The position numbers were made by a program, and so were the translations under genes. From Anaerolineae bacterium (GTDB taxonomy: Bacteria; Chloroflexota; Anaerolineae; Aggregatilineales; Aggregatilineaceae): a DNA stretch of 64,000 nucleotides. Within the stretch, counting starts at the first letter, position 1, and every line of letters begins with the position of its first letter. The notes beneath the pieces are model-generated. The model made no database searches and was not told the origin of the DNA. It saw only the letters and a list, made by a program, of their open reading frames with translations. The stretch is taken from positions 124,001 to 188,000 of the forward strand of contig JAHDLB010000012.1 in NCBI GenBank assembly GCA_018432315.1, read 5' to 3'. Below are positions 17,359 to 26,656 of the stretch, in pieces.

Positions 17359-19179
17359 TCATGCCGCGCTGGTGATCTCGTGCGAACGCTCGATGTACTC
17401 CAGGCTCTGGTGCCGGAAGTAGGTGTTGTACAGCTCCGCGTAGTGACCGCCCTGGGCGAGCAGTTCGTCGTGATTGCCTTGCTCGATGATCTTTCCCTCA
17501 CGCAGCACGATGATCCGGTCGGCGTTGCGAATGGTCGACAGCCGGTGCGCGATCACGATCGACGTGCGGCGGGCCATCACCGCGTCCAGCCCTTCCTGGA
17601 TCAGCGTTTCGGTCAGCGGATCGACGCTGGCGGTCGCCTCGTCGAGGATGAAGATCGACGGGTCTTGCAGCAGCACGCGCGCCAGGGCGACCAACTGCCG
17701 CTGGCCCATCGACAGGCTGCTGCCGCGCTCGCCGACCTCGGTGTGTAGCCCGTGCGGCAGGCTGGCGATCCAGTCGCCGCCGCCGATGCGCTGCGCCGCG
17801 GCCATCACTTCCTCGTCGGTCGCGTCCTGCACGCCGTAGCGGATGTTGTCCATCACGGTGCCGTCGAACAGAAACGGCGACTGGGTGACGATGCCCAGGT
17901 GGTGGCGGTACTGCTGCAGATCGAGGGTGCGAATGTCGCGCCCGTCGACCAGGATGCGCCCGCCCTGGAACTCGTAGAAGCGCGCGATCAGCCGGGCGAT
18001 GCTCGACTTGCCGGAGCCGGTGTGACCGACCAGCGCCAGCGTCTCGCCCGCGTGGATGGTCAGCGAGAAGTCCTCGAGCACCGGCTCGTCATCCTTGTAA
18101 CGAAAATCGACGTGGTCGAAGGTGATCTCACCCAGCAGCAGGTCCAGCCCCTGTTCGTCGTGCTGGATCACCTTCGGGTCGGCATCGATGAGCGCGAACA
18201 CCCGCTCGCCCGCCGCCAGCCCAAGCTGGAACTGGCTCCAGAACGAGGCGATGCTGGTGAGCGGGAACCAGAACATCGCCACACCCTGAATGAACAGGAA
18301 CCAGTCCCCGGCGCTCATGCCGGTGTCGCGCACCATCTCGCCGCCGAAGTACACCAGCGCCGCCGTGCCTCCCCCCGCGATCAGGTTGAGGATCGGGAAG
18401 ATGGCGTTGAACACGTAGCCCGTGCGCAGGTTGATGCCATACGACTTGGCGTTCACGTCCAGGAACTCGTCGTAGATCGTGTGCTCCTGGCGGAACGCCT
18501 TCGCCACACCGATCCCACTGACCGTCTCCTGGATGTGCGAGTTGACCTCGGCCAGCACGCGCCGCGACTGGGTCACCGTTTCGCGCGCGATCTTGCGGAA
18601 GGCCAGCGCCGTCACGGTGATGAACGGCGCCAGCGCCAGCGTCATGAGCGTCAGCCGCACATTGACCGTGAACAAGTAGCCGAGCAGCAGCACGACAAGC
18701 AGGATCTGGCTCATCAGGTCCATGGTGAGCGTTACCACCTGCGAGAAAGCCTGCGTGTCCGACGTGACGCGGGTGACGATCTTGCCCGACGAATACGTGT
18801 CGTAGAACGACAGGTCGCGCTTGAGCACCGCGTCGAAGCCGTCTTCGCGCAGCTTGAGCACGACGTTGCCCACCGCCGTGGCCGAATTCCACTGGCGAAT
18901 GGCGTTGAACACCCAGCCCAGGCTGCCCAGCGCGATTGTCACCAGCGCGATCACGACGATCGTCGAGGTGGACGAATCTTCCTGCAGGCGATCGAGGCTG
19001 CGCGAGATGAAGATCGGCAGGCCGGTGTTCATCAGCGAGGTCGCCAGGATCATGAACGCAACGGCCAGCATCCGCCCGAGCTGCGGGCGAAAATAGGTGG
19101 CGATTCGCTTGACCAGGTCGCGGTCGCGGTACGTGCGATCGTATTCCTCGGCATCGAGGCCATCCATAATGAAGCCCAT
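17359..19179 (-). CDS. Heterodimeric ABC exporter subunit (MsbA/BmrA-type), noncanonical signature
   Basis: 606 residues: a six-helix exporter domain (about 30-330) and a nucleotide-binding domain (about 350-590). Motifs: Walker A GHTGSGKSS, Q-loop IVTQSPFLF, signature LSMGQRQLVALAR (Met instead of the second Gly of LSGGQ), Walker B IFILDEATASVD with the catalytic Glu, H-loop VIAHRLST. AAGGAGG precedes the ATG by 9 bases and overlaps the stop of the upstream partner gene, so the two are coupled. Together the pair probably exports a lipid, drug or peptide; the substrate is unknown. Confidence 0.9.
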   Translation of the reverse strand: MGFIMDGLDAEEYDRTYRDRDLVKRIATYFRPQLGRMLAVAFMILATSLMNTGLPIFISRSLDRLQEDSSTSTIVVIALVTIALGSLGWVFNAIRQWNSATAVGNVVLKLREDGFDAVLKRDLSFYDTYSSGKIVTRVTSDTQAFSQVVTLTMDLMSQILLVVLLLGYLFTVNVRLTLMTLALAPFITVTALAFRKIARETVTQSRRVLAEVNSHIQETVSGIGVAKAFRQEHTIYDEFLDVNAKSYGINLRTGYVFNAIFPILNLIAGGGTAALVYFGGEMVRDTGMSAGDWFLFIQGVAMFWFPLTSIASFWSQFQLGLAAGERVFALIDADPKVIQHDEQGLDLLLGEITFDHVDFRYKDDEPVLEDFSLTIHAGETLALVGHTGSGKSSIARLIARFYEFQGGRILVDGRDIRTLDLQQYRHHLGIVTQSPFLFDGTVMDNIRYGVQDATDEEVMAAAQRIGGGDWIASLPHGLHTEVGERGSSLSMGQRQLVALARVLLQDPSIFILDEATASVDPLTETLIQEGLDAVMARRTSIVIAHRLSTIRNADRIIVLREGKIIEQGNHDELLAQGGHYAELYNTYFRHQSLEYIERSHEITSAA

Positions 19180-19193
19180 TGTTTACAGCCTCC

Positions 19194-21011
19194 TTATGAC
19201 ATTGCGGGCGCGGATTCGGGTTCTTCCAGCGGCGGAAGCTCGACGTCGTAACGCGCGAAGATGCGGCGGTAGTGCTGCGAGGTGCGCAGCAGGTCGTCGT
19301 GCGTGCCGGACGCGACCAGGTGCCCGTGATCCAGCACGAGGATCTTGTCCGCCCACCGGATCTGTGACAGGCGGTGCGTGATCAGCAGCGTGGTGCGGCC
19401 CTCCTGCGCGCGGCGGATGGCCCGTTGGATCTCGTCCTCGGTCGCGCTGTCGATGGCGCTGGTCGAGTCGTCCAGGATCAGGATGCGCGGATCGCTCAGG
19501 AAGGCGCGCGCCAGGGCGATCCGCTGGCGCTGGCCGCCGGAGAGGGTGACGCCGCGCTCGCCGATCTTGGTCTGGTAGCCTTCCGCGAACGACAGGATGA
19601 AGTCGTGCGCCTGGGCCTCGCGCGCGGCGAACTCGATCTTCTCCAGGGGTGTATCGGGCGCGCCGAACGCGATGTTTTCGGCGACCGTGCGCGAGAACAG
19701 GAACACGTCCTGCTCGATCTTCGAGATCTGCGAGCGCAGCACGGTCAGGTCCCATTCACGGACGTCCACGCCATCGATCAGGATGCGCCCCGACGTGGCG
19801 TCATACGTCCGGTTGATCAACTGGGTGAGCGTGCTCTTGCCGGAGCCGGTCTGCCCGACCACGGCCACCGTTTGGCCCGGCTCGATGTGGAACGACACAT
19901 CCTCGATTACCGGCTGCTCGCACTCGCCCTCGTAGCAGAAGGTCACGTTCTCGAAAACGATGCCGCCCTGGATCGGCGCGGCATAGCCCCCGGCGTTCTC
20001 GTCCAGCTCCGTTTCGGCGCGAATGATGCTCAGCAGGCGATCCCCGCTGGCGATGCCCAACTGGACCAGCGAGAACGAGAAGATCGAGATGAAGGTCGGG
20101 AAGCGCAGCACGTTCATCAGGCCCATGATCGCGATGATCTCGGGAATGTCCATGCTGCCGCGCTGGTAGAGCACCATCGTGTGCAGGAACGTCAGGCCGA
20201 GCGCGATCCCGTACAGCAGCAGCGGCAGGTAGCGGGCTTCGATGCGTCCCTGGTCGACGAAGTAATCGCGGAACAGGCGCGCATTCCGCCGGAACCGGGT
20301 GCGCTCGAACGACTCCTGCACGCTGGCCTTGACGATCTCGATGCCGGAGAGGACCTCTTCCAGCCCGGCATTCATGACGCCGAACTGCTCGCGCTGGCTG
20401 CGCATGACGGGATTCAGGCGGCGGGTGTAGCCGCGCACCACGTAGATATACGAGGCGACGAACAGCAGCGGCACCAGCAGCAGGCTGGGCCGGATCGTCG
20501 CGATGTAGATCAGGGGCACCGCGATGCCCATCACCGTCTCGTAGATGAAACGCAGGCCGGGACTCAGCATGAAGTTGAGCTGGCGCACGTCGTCGGTGGC
20601 GCGCGCCATGATATCGCCGACGCGCTGCCGGTCGTGGAAGGTCTGGCTCTTGCCGAGCAGGCTGACGTACAGCTCCTGGCGCGAGTCGACCTCGAAACGC
20701 TGGGCGATCGTCTCGATCAGCAGGCTGCCGAACAGGAAGGCAACGCTGCTCAGCGTCAGGACGCCCAGCACGCCGAGCGCCAGCTCCAGCAGCCGATTGC
20801 CGCCGGTCGGGTTGAGGATCTCGTCGGCGGCCTTCCCGATCAGGACCGGGCTTTGTGAGTAGGCGAAAAAGTCGATGGCGCTGAAAATCACGGCCAGGAT
20901 GAACAGCCACTTATAGCGCCAGATGTGCGACAGGATCCAGCGGACGGAAGACGACTGGTTGTACTGGTACGCGTTCTTGACGGTGAACTCGCTTTTGACG
21001 GACGCGGTCAT
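19194..21011 (-). CDS. Heterodimeric ABC exporter subunit, degenerate Walker B
   Basis: 605 residues from ATG 21011, chosen because GGAG lies 6 bases upstream; an in-frame ATG at 21035 has no comparable site. Exporter transmembrane domain (about 30-330), then nucleotide-binding domain with Walker A GQTGSGKST, signature [13 protein letters not shown] and H-loop LITHRLSQ. Walker B reads ILILDDSTSAID, so the catalytic Glu is Asp. With the partner's LSMGQ signature this gives one degenerate and one consensus ATP site, the normal pattern in heterodimeric exporters such as TM287/288 or BmrCD. First gene of the two-gene operon. Confidence 0.9.
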   Translation of the reverse strand: MTASVKSEFTVKNAYQYNQSSSVRWILSHIWRYKWLFILAVIFSAIDFFAYSQSPVLIGKAADEILNPTGGNRLLELALGVLGVLTLSSVAFLFGSLLIETIAQRFEVDSRQELYVSLLGKSQTFHDRQRVGDIMARATDDVRQLNFMLSPGLRFIYETVMGIAVPLIYIATIRPSLLLVPLLFVASYIYVVRGYTRRLNPVMRSQREQFGVMNAGLEEVLSGIEIVKASVQESFERTRFRRNARLFRDYFVDQGRIEARYLPLLLYGIALGLTFLHTMVLYQRGSMDIPEIIAIMGLMNVLRFPTFISIFSFSLVQLGIASGDRLLSIIRAETELDENAGGYAAPIQGGIVFENVTFCYEGECEQPVIEDVSFHIEPGQTVAVVGQTGSGKSTLTQLINRTYDATSGRILIDGVDVREWDLTVLRSQISKIEQDVFLFSRTVAENIAFGAPDTPLEKIEFAAREAQAHDFILSFAEGYQTKIGERGVTLSGGQRQRIALARAFLSDPRILILDDSTSAIDSATEDEIQRAIRRAQEGRTTLLITHRLSQIRWADKILVLDHGHLVASGTHDDLLRTSQHYRRIFARYDVELPPLEEPESAPAMS

Positions 21012-21069
21012 GACAGTCTCCATGTCGAATAACACGAGGGTACTCGCACATTCGTTCGCCAGTCAGGAA

Positions 21070-21103
21070 AGTATACACGTCTTACCTGACATCTTGTGTC
21101 AGG
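21070..21103 (-). promoter_or_regulatory. Promoter of the exporter operon with overlapping palindrome
   Basis: On the minus strand a TATACT -10 lies at 21075-21070. A perfect inverted repeat CCTGACA-TCTTG-TGTCAGG (21085-21103) covers the position where the -35 would be, and a further TCAGGA half-site is at 21063-21068. It looks like a repressor operator. The cognate regulator is unknown. Confidence 0.5.
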
Positions 21104-21416
21104 AATAGCGGGCGGGAGGCAAGAGAGAGGAAAAGCGCCGGCAACCGAGCAGATTTTAGAATTCGGGATGCATGAGCATGGTCGTGGTTACCTATCACAC
21201 CTTTTTGGAAGGTTAACGGCTGTGATACAGCGGCTGGGTATTATACAGGATGCCGCGCCAGGCTTCAACCCCGAACATGACCCGTTATGGCGCGTATAAT
21301 GACGATTGACACTTGTTAAATTCGGCACCTGTACCGGAAGATAAAGGGTATGTTCCGGCATAGACTTCCCGATCGGTCGCCACAGCGTTACAGTTATCTA
21401 AGAGAGACAAGGACCT
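21104..21416. other. Intergenic region upstream of the Wood-Ljungdahl cluster
   Basis: No convincing gene. On the plus strand a TATAAT lies at 21295-21300 and a TTGACA at 21306-21311, but neither has a good partner box at 16-18 bases, so the cluster's promoter is unresolved. A short open frame at 21096-21299 has no ribosome site and no recognisable product. Confidence 0.4.
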
Positions 21417-21812
21417 ATGGAAAAAATTACGCTCTCGGTCCCTGCCATGTTCGGGGATCACCACGTTCTAGAAGTCCGGCGCTTGCTCTCCGGACTGGCT
21501 GGCGTTGAACACATCTATGCCAGCAGCAGTTTCCAGCTCGTCGATGTGACCTACGATCCTGCCCAAGTTGATCCCGAAGCGATCACCGTCACGCTGAGAG
21601 ACGCAGGATACATGGACCCGTTCGACATCCCCCTCGAACCCGAAACAGCGCCCTACCAATCTTCCGTATCCACGCTGTCATTACGTCACACCGCCGCCTA
21701 CCGTCAAACCGGCAAAACCGTCACCTTCGCGCGCAACGTCGCTTACGCAGGACGCCCCCTATGGCCGTGCCCCGGCATGGGACCGCTCAGCACAGACAAC
21801 GAAGGGGAATAA
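21417..21812 (+). CDS. Small HMA-like protein preceding cooS
   Basis: 131 residues. The first about 70 residues have the beta-alpha-beta-beta-alpha-beta pattern of heavy-metal-associated (HMA) domains: KITLSVPAMFGDHHVLEVRR, LAGVEHIYASSSFQLVDVTY, PEAITVTLRDAGY. The metal-binding GMxCxxC loop is replaced by PAMFGDHH, which has two His and no Cys. The C-terminal half is unstructured-looking and ends with RPLWPCPGMGPLS, holding the only Cys. It is 3 bases upstream of cooS and so almost certainly cotranscribed. A role in nickel delivery or CODH/ACS maturation is a guess from context. Confidence 0.65.
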   Translation: MEKITLSVPAMFGDHHVLEVRRLLSGLAGVEHIYASSSFQLVDVTYDPAQVDPEAITVTLRDAGYMDPFDIPLEPETAPYQSSVSTLSLRHTAAYRQTGKTVTFARNVAYAGRPLWPCPGMGPLSTDNEGE

Positions 21813-21815
21813 CCC

Positions 21816-23828
21816 ATGGCAAAAAAACGCAGCCCTGAAGAACACAGCATCGATCCCGCCGCGCAACAGATGATCATCCGCGCCGATCAACTCGGCATCA
21901 GCACGGCATTCAGCCGCGCTGACGATATGGCACCGTGCAACATCGGCTCGGCGGGCATGTGCTGCAAGCTGTGCGGCATGGGCCCCTGCCGGCTGACGAA
22001 AGACGGGCAAACCGGGATCTGTGGCGCAACGCTCGACACGATCCAGGCCCGCAATTTGATCCGCGCCATCGCCGCCGGCGCCGCCGCGCACTCCGATCAC
22101 GGGCGCGACATGGCCTTCACGCTCAAGGCAGTCGCCAACGGCGAGGCGGAAGGCTACGTGATCCGCGACGTTGCCAAGCTGCGCGTGGTCGCCGCGCGGT
22201 ACAACATCCCGATCGAGGGCCGCGCCCCCGAAGAGATCGCCAACGATCTGGCCGACCTGTACATCGCGCAGTTCGGACAGCAGCGCGGCGAGGTCGCCCC
22301 GGCTATCCGCGCGCCCAAAAAGCGCCAGGAAGTCTGGAGGCAACACGGCGTCATGCCGCGCGGCGTCGATCGCGAAGTGGTCGAATCGCTGCACCGCACG
22401 CACATCGGCGACGACCAGGATCCGGAACACATCCTCGAGCACGCCATCCGGACGGCGCTCTCGGACGGCTGGGGCGGCAGCATGATCGCGACCGACGTGT
22501 CCGATATCCTGTTCGGCACGCCGGCCCCAGTGCTCGGCCAGGCGAACCTGGGCGTGCTGAAAGAGGACATGGTGAACGTGGTCGTTCACGGCCACGAGCC
22601 GACGCTCAGCGAGATGATTGTCGCCGCCTCGCAGGACCCGGAGATCATCGAGTACGCCAAGGCAGCCGGCGCCAACGGCATCAACCTGTCCGGCATTTGC
22701 TGCACGGCCAACGAAATCCTGATGCGCCAGGGCATCCCGGCGGCGGGCAACTTCTTGCAGCAAGAGCTGGCGATCCTGACCGGGGCCGTCGAGGCGATGG
22801 TCGTGGACGTCCAGTGCATCATGCAGGCGCTGGTCGAGCTGGCGCGCAATTTCCACACCGAGATCATCACCACCTCGGCCAAGGTGAAGCTCAAAGGCGC
22901 CACGCACATCCAGTTCGACGAGCACAAGGCCCTGACCATCGCCAAAGACATCTTGCGCCACGCCATCGACAACTACAAGAACCGCGGCGAAACCCAGATC
23001 CCCGATATACGCGAAGACCTCGTCCCCGGCTTCTCGCACGAGTACATCAGCTACATGCTGGGCGGCAGCTATCGCGCGTCGTTCCGCCCGCTCAACGACG
23101 CCATCATGACCGGGCGCATTCGCGGCGTGGCGGCCGTCGTCGGCTGCAACAACCCGCGCAGCCAGCACGACTACCTGCATACGCACGTCACGCGGGAACT
23201 GCTCAAGCAGGATGTGCTGGTCGTCGAAACCGGCTGCGGCGCCATCGCCAGCGCCAAGCTCGGCTTGCTGCTCGGCGAGGCCGGCCTGGACCAGGTGGGC
23301 CCCGGCCTGCGCGAGATCTGCGAGACGGTCGGCATCCCGCCCGTGCTGCACATGGGGTCGTGCGTGGACAACACGCGCATTCTCACCGTACTGACCGAAA
23401 TGGTCGAGGAAGGCGGGCTGGGCGACGACATCGACCAGATCCCCGCGGTGGGCCTGGCGCCGGAATGGATGAGCGAGAAGGCGCTGTCGATCGGGACGTA
23501 CTGCGTGGCCTCTGGCGCGTATGTGATCTTCGGCGGATCGTCGCCCGTCAGCGGCATGCCGGACCGCGTCGCCGACAGCGACATCGTCCAGCGCTATATC
23601 AGCGAAGGGTGGGAGAAACTTTACGGCGGCAAGCTCGAATTCGTGGCGGAACCGGACGAGATGATCCGGCTCACCCTGGAGCACATCGACAAGAAACGGG
23701 CCGCGCTGGGCCTGCCCGAATACGATCCGAATCGCTTTGGCCGCAGCGGCGACGCCCGCATGCTGGCGCTTGAAGCCTTACCCTTAGAAGAACGCCAGGC
23801 CGCGCTGTACGGCGCGCCGAACCAGTAG
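21816..23828 (+). CDS. cooS: Anaerobic Ni-Fe carbon monoxide dehydrogenase catalytic subunit
   Basis: 670 residues, full length (also called acsA). It interconverts CO2 and CO at a Ni-4Fe-5S C-cluster and, with AcsB, feeds CO to acetyl-CoA synthesis. Near the N terminus are the D- and B-cluster cysteines (CNIGSAGMCCKLCGMGPCRL, then GICGA). Further on are NLSGICCTANEIL and GCNNPR, and VETGCGAIASAKLG and HMGSCVDNTR, typical of the C-cluster ligand regions. The sequence begins directly as a CooS/AcsA monomer, the bacterial type. GGGGAAT lies upstream. It is 11 bases from acsB. Confidence 0.96.
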   Translation: MAKKRSPEEHSIDPAAQQMIIRADQLGISTAFSRADDMAPCNIGSAGMCCKLCGMGPCRLTKDGQTGICGATLDTIQARNLIRAIAAGAAAHSDHGRDMAFTLKAVANGEAEGYVIRDVAKLRVVAARYNIPIEGRAPEEIANDLADLYIAQFGQQRGEVAPAIRAPKKRQEVWRQHGVMPRGVDREVVESLHRTHIGDDQDPEHILEHAIRTALSDGWGGSMIATDVSDILFGTPAPVLGQANLGVLKEDMVNVVVHGHEPTLSEMIVAASQDPEIIEYAKAAGANGINLSGICCTANEILMRQGIPAAGNFLQQELAILTGAVEAMVVDVQCIMQALVELARNFHTEIITTSAKVKLKGATHIQFDEHKALTIAKDILRHAIDNYKNRGETQIPDIREDLVPGFSHEYISYMLGGSYRASFRPLNDAIMTGRIRGVAAVVGCNNPRSQHDYLHTHVTRELLKQDVLVVETGCGAIASAKLGLLLGEAGLDQVGPGLREICETVGIPPVLHMGSCVDNTRILTVLTEMVEEGGLGDDIDQIPAVGLAPEWMSEKALSIGTYCVASGAYVIFGGSSPVSGMPDRVADSDIVQRYISEGWEKLYGGKLEFVAEPDEMIRLTLEHIDKKRAALGLPEYDPNRFGRSGDARMLALEALPLEERQAALYGAPNQ

Positions 23829-23839
23829 GAGAGCCGCCC

Positions 23840-26128
23840 ATGTCTCGTTATATTGCGACTCGCGCCATTCGCGGCGCGAATGCGCTCGTCACGGAAGCGG
23901 AGCTGATGCTGCGCCGGGCCATCGCCGAAAAGGGGCCGGACACGCCGGTGGCCTTCCCCAACACGGCTTACTACCTGCCCACGATCCTGGGCATGACCGG
24001 GATCCAGGTGGAGACGATCGGCCAGTTGGAGCCGGCGTTGGCCCACGCGCGCGAGCTGCTCCACCCCCTCCCCTCCCGCTCGCACTGGACCCCATATCTC
24101 GGTGAAACGCTCGACAGCGGCATGGCGACCCTGCTGGCCGCCGAGACGATCGAGGCGGTCCGCTATTCGTACGGGCTCCAACCGGAGCCGATGCCCGGCT
24201 TTCAACTGGCGGGCGGCACAGCCTTCACCAGCCCGGACAACGGCCACGGTGGCGACGGCCTGGACGGCCACCTGAACGGGCCAATCGACGACATTCAGCT
24301 TCGCTCGTGGGGCATCCAGCTCGTGGACGGGCGCATGCCCGGCTTCGCGGCCATCGTCGGCGCGGCCAAGTCGAACGAAGTCGCCGTCAAGATCGTGCGC
24401 GAGCTCCAGCGGCGCAACATCCTGTGTTTCCTGTCCGGCAACGTCAACGGGCGCAGCATCATCCACCAGTTGATCGAAGAGGGCGTCGAGCTGGGATACG
24501 ACACCTACACCGTCCCCTTCGGCACCGACACGATCAGCGCGATCTATGCGCTGGGCTTCGCCACGCGCTCGGCGCTGACCTTCGGCGGTCTGAAGGCTGG
24601 CATGGCGCGCGACATCCTGCTGTACAACCGCGAGCGCGTGTTCGCGTTTGTGCTGGCCCTGGGCGAAGTGGACGATCTGAAATACGCGGCGGCAGCCGGC
24701 GCGATCAACTTCGGCTTCCCCGTCATCGCCGATACGGTCATTCCGGAAATTCTGCCGACCGGCGTCACCACCTACGAGCACGTCGTCAGCATGCCGTTCA
24801 ACGAAATCGACGGCGCGGACGATCTGGAGCGCGCCGAGCTTCTCGTGCAGAAGTGCATCGAAGTGCGCGGCGTGAAAGTCCGGGTGGCGGACGTGCCGGT
24901 GCCGGTGCCGTACGGCTCCGCTTTCGAGGGCGAAGTGGTCCGCAAGGCCGACATGCGCATCGAGTTCGGCGGCAAATACTCGCGCTGTTTCGAGTACCTG
25001 TACATGGACGCGCTCGACAACGTCACCGATGGTAAGATCGACATCGTCGGGCCGGGCATGGACGAAGTCGAGCCCCAGGGACACATGGACCTGGGCATCG
25101 TGATCAAGGTCGCCGGGCGCCAGATGCAGACCGATTTCGAGCCGGTCCTCGAACGCCAGGTTCACTACTTCGTGAACGGCGCTTCGGGCATCCAGCACAT
25201 CGGCCAGCGTGACATCGCGTGGATCCGCATCTCGAACAATGCCGCCGACAAGGGCTTCAACCTGGAGCACCTGGGCAAGATCCTGCACGCCCGCTTCCAC
25301 GCGGACTTCGGCGCCATCGTCGATAAGGTGCAGGTGACGATCTACACCGATCCCGACCAGATCCAGACGTGGCTGGAAAAAGCCCGCGAGGCTTACGACT
25401 TTCGCAACAAGCGCCTGGCCGACCTGACCGACAACGCCGTCGACGAGTTCTACTCGTGCACGCTGTGCCAGTCGTTCGCGCCGGACCACGTCTGCATCGT
25501 CAGCCCGCAGCGCCTGGGGCTGTGCGGCGCTTACAACTGGCTGGACTGCAAGGCGTCGTTCAGCATCAACCCGACCGGCCCCAATCAGCCGATCAAGCTA
25601 GGCACGATGATCGACGGGCACAAAGGCTATTGGAGCGGTATCAACGAGTACGCCAAGTCGGCCTCGCACGGCACGGTCGAAGAGGTGACCATGTACTCGA
25701 TCATGGAAAACCCGATGACCGCCTGCGGCTGTTTCGAGTGCATCGTGATGCTGATCCCGGAGGCCAACGGCGTGATGGTCGTCAGCCGCGAGGACACCAG
25801 CATGACCCCGGCGGGCATGACCTTCAGCACCCTGGCAGGCATGGCCGGCGGCGGGCTGCAAACGCCCGGCGTGATGGGCGTGGGCAAATTCTACCTGGTC
25901 AGCCCCAAGTTCATCTCGGCGGATGGCGGCTTCAAGCGCGTGGTGTGGATGAGCAGCATTCTGAAAGACACCATGGCCGACGAATTCCAGGCGGTGGCCG
26001 AACGTGAAGGCGACCCGGACCTGCTCGGCAAAATCGCCGACGAGCGCCAGATCACCGACGTCGAGCAACTGCTGGCCTGGATGGAGGAACACAATCACCC
26101 GGCGCTGATCATGGATCCGATCTTCTAA
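23840..26128 (+). CDS. acsB: Acetyl-CoA synthase (CODH/ACS alpha subunit)
   Basis: 762 residues. It condenses CO, the methyl group of the corrinoid protein and CoA into acetyl-CoA at the Ni-Ni-4Fe-4S A-cluster. The A-cluster cysteines fall at 540, 543, 552, 562, 629 and 631 (CTLCQSFAPDHVC, LGLC, ACGCFE). Their spacing is identical to the Moorella enzyme with a constant offset of 34. The N-terminal domain that contacts CODH and forms the CO tunnel is present, as in bacterial AcsB and unlike archaeal CdhC. GGAG precedes the ATG. Confidence 0.96.
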   Translation: MSRYIATRAIRGANALVTEAELMLRRAIAEKGPDTPVAFPNTAYYLPTILGMTGIQVETIGQLEPALAHARELLHPLPSRSHWTPYLGETLDSGMATLLAAETIEAVRYSYGLQPEPMPGFQLAGGTAFTSPDNGHGGDGLDGHLNGPIDDIQLRSWGIQLVDGRMPGFAAIVGAAKSNEVAVKIVRELQRRNILCFLSGNVNGRSIIHQLIEEGVELGYDTYTVPFGTDTISAIYALGFATRSALTFGGLKAGMARDILLYNRERVFAFVLALGEVDDLKYAAAAGAINFGFPVIADTVIPEILPTGVTTYEHVVSMPFNEIDGADDLERAELLVQKCIEVRGVKVRVADVPVPVPYGSAFEGEVVRKADMRIEFGGKYSRCFEYLYMDALDNVTDGKIDIVGPGMDEVEPQGHMDLGIVIKVAGRQMQTDFEPVLERQVHYFVNGASGIQHIGQRDIAWIRISNNAADKGFNLEHLGKILHARFHADFGAIVDKVQVTIYTDPDQIQTWLEKAREAYDFRNKRLADLTDNAVDEFYSCTLCQSFAPDHVCIVSPQRLGLCGAYNWLDCKASFSINPTGPNQPIKLGTMIDGHKGYWSGINEYAKSASHGTVEEVTMYSIMENPMTACGCFECIVMLIPEANGVMVVSREDTSMTPAGMTFSTLAGMAGGGLQTPGVMGVGKFYLVSPKFISADGGFKRVVWMSSILKDTMADEFQAVAEREGDPDLLGKIADERQITDVEQLLAWMEEHNHPALIMDPIF

Positions 26129-26140
26129 GGTGCTTCAACG

Positions 26141-26650
26141 ATGCCCGACGTCCGGCTGGTCCGCGATCTGATGACGATCGGTGTGCCGACGTGCCCTGTC
26201 GGTACGCCTTTCGTCGATCTCGCCCGGCTGTTCCTGAATGCCGGGCTGGAGGCGATCGTCGTGCTCGACCGCGAAGGGCACGCCGTGGGCGTGGTCGGCC
26301 AGGATGAGCTGGTGCGGGCCTACGCTTACGAGGACTGGCCGAACCTGACGGCGGACGCCATCATGCGCGAGGAATTGGTCGAGGTCCCGCCGGAGATCCC
26401 GATCACGGCTGCCGCCCAGATCATGCTCGACCGGGGCGCGCGCGTGGCCTACGCCATGCACAACTCGGAAGGGATGCGGTATCCCGCCGCCATGCTGTCG
26501 TACCAGCATCTGCTGCGCTACATGGCGGCCACCAACGATGACGAACTGGCCGACCTGGGCATCCGCGCCCGGCGGCAGTCTCCGATCGACGTATTCAAAG
26601 CCAAGCGCGACGCGGCGCGACGACACGCACCGCGCCACTATGAGGAGTAG
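26141..26650 (+). CDS. CBS-domain-pair protein within the Wood-Ljungdahl cluster
   Basis: 169 residues. Two CBS motifs form one Bateman module: residues about 6-60 (VRDLMTIGVPTCPVGTPFVD, AIVVLDREGHAVGVVGQDEL) and 68-130 (ADAIMREELVEVPPEIPITA, AAQIMLDRGARVAYAM). A basic tail follows (FKAKRDAARRHAPRHYEE). Such modules bind adenine nucleotides, AdoMet or related ligands and regulate partners. There is no catalytic domain. Its place between acsB and acsD, with gaps of 12 and 6 bases, suggests a regulatory or energy-sensing role for the complex, which is inference. Confidence 0.85.
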   Translation: MPDVRLVRDLMTIGVPTCPVGTPFVDLARLFLNAGLEAIVVLDREGHAVGVVGQDELVRAYAYEDWPNLTADAIMREELVEVPPEIPITAAAQIMLDRGARVAYAMHNSEGMRYPAAMLSYQHLLRYMAATNDDELADLGIRARRQSPIDVFKAKRDAARRHAPRHYEE

Positions 26651-26656
26651 AGATTT

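Noticed and set aside
21085-21103. CooA/CRP-type site near the CODH operon
   Set aside because: The half-sites are in the order TGACA...TGTCA, opposite to the TGTCA...TGACA layout of CooA, and the site sits over the exporter promoter. I kept it only as an unassigned palindrome.
21096-21299. Short plus-strand open frame before the HMA-like gene
   Set aside because: No ribosome site, no recognisable features, and it lies in a probable regulatory region.
21759-23684. Long antisense open frame (641 codons) opposite cooS
   Set aside because: Low-complexity Arg/His/Ala-rich translation and no recognisable domain; it is the GC-rich shadow of cooS. Similar long antisense frames over gatB, acsB, phnE, the exporters and the dpp operon were rejected for the same reason.
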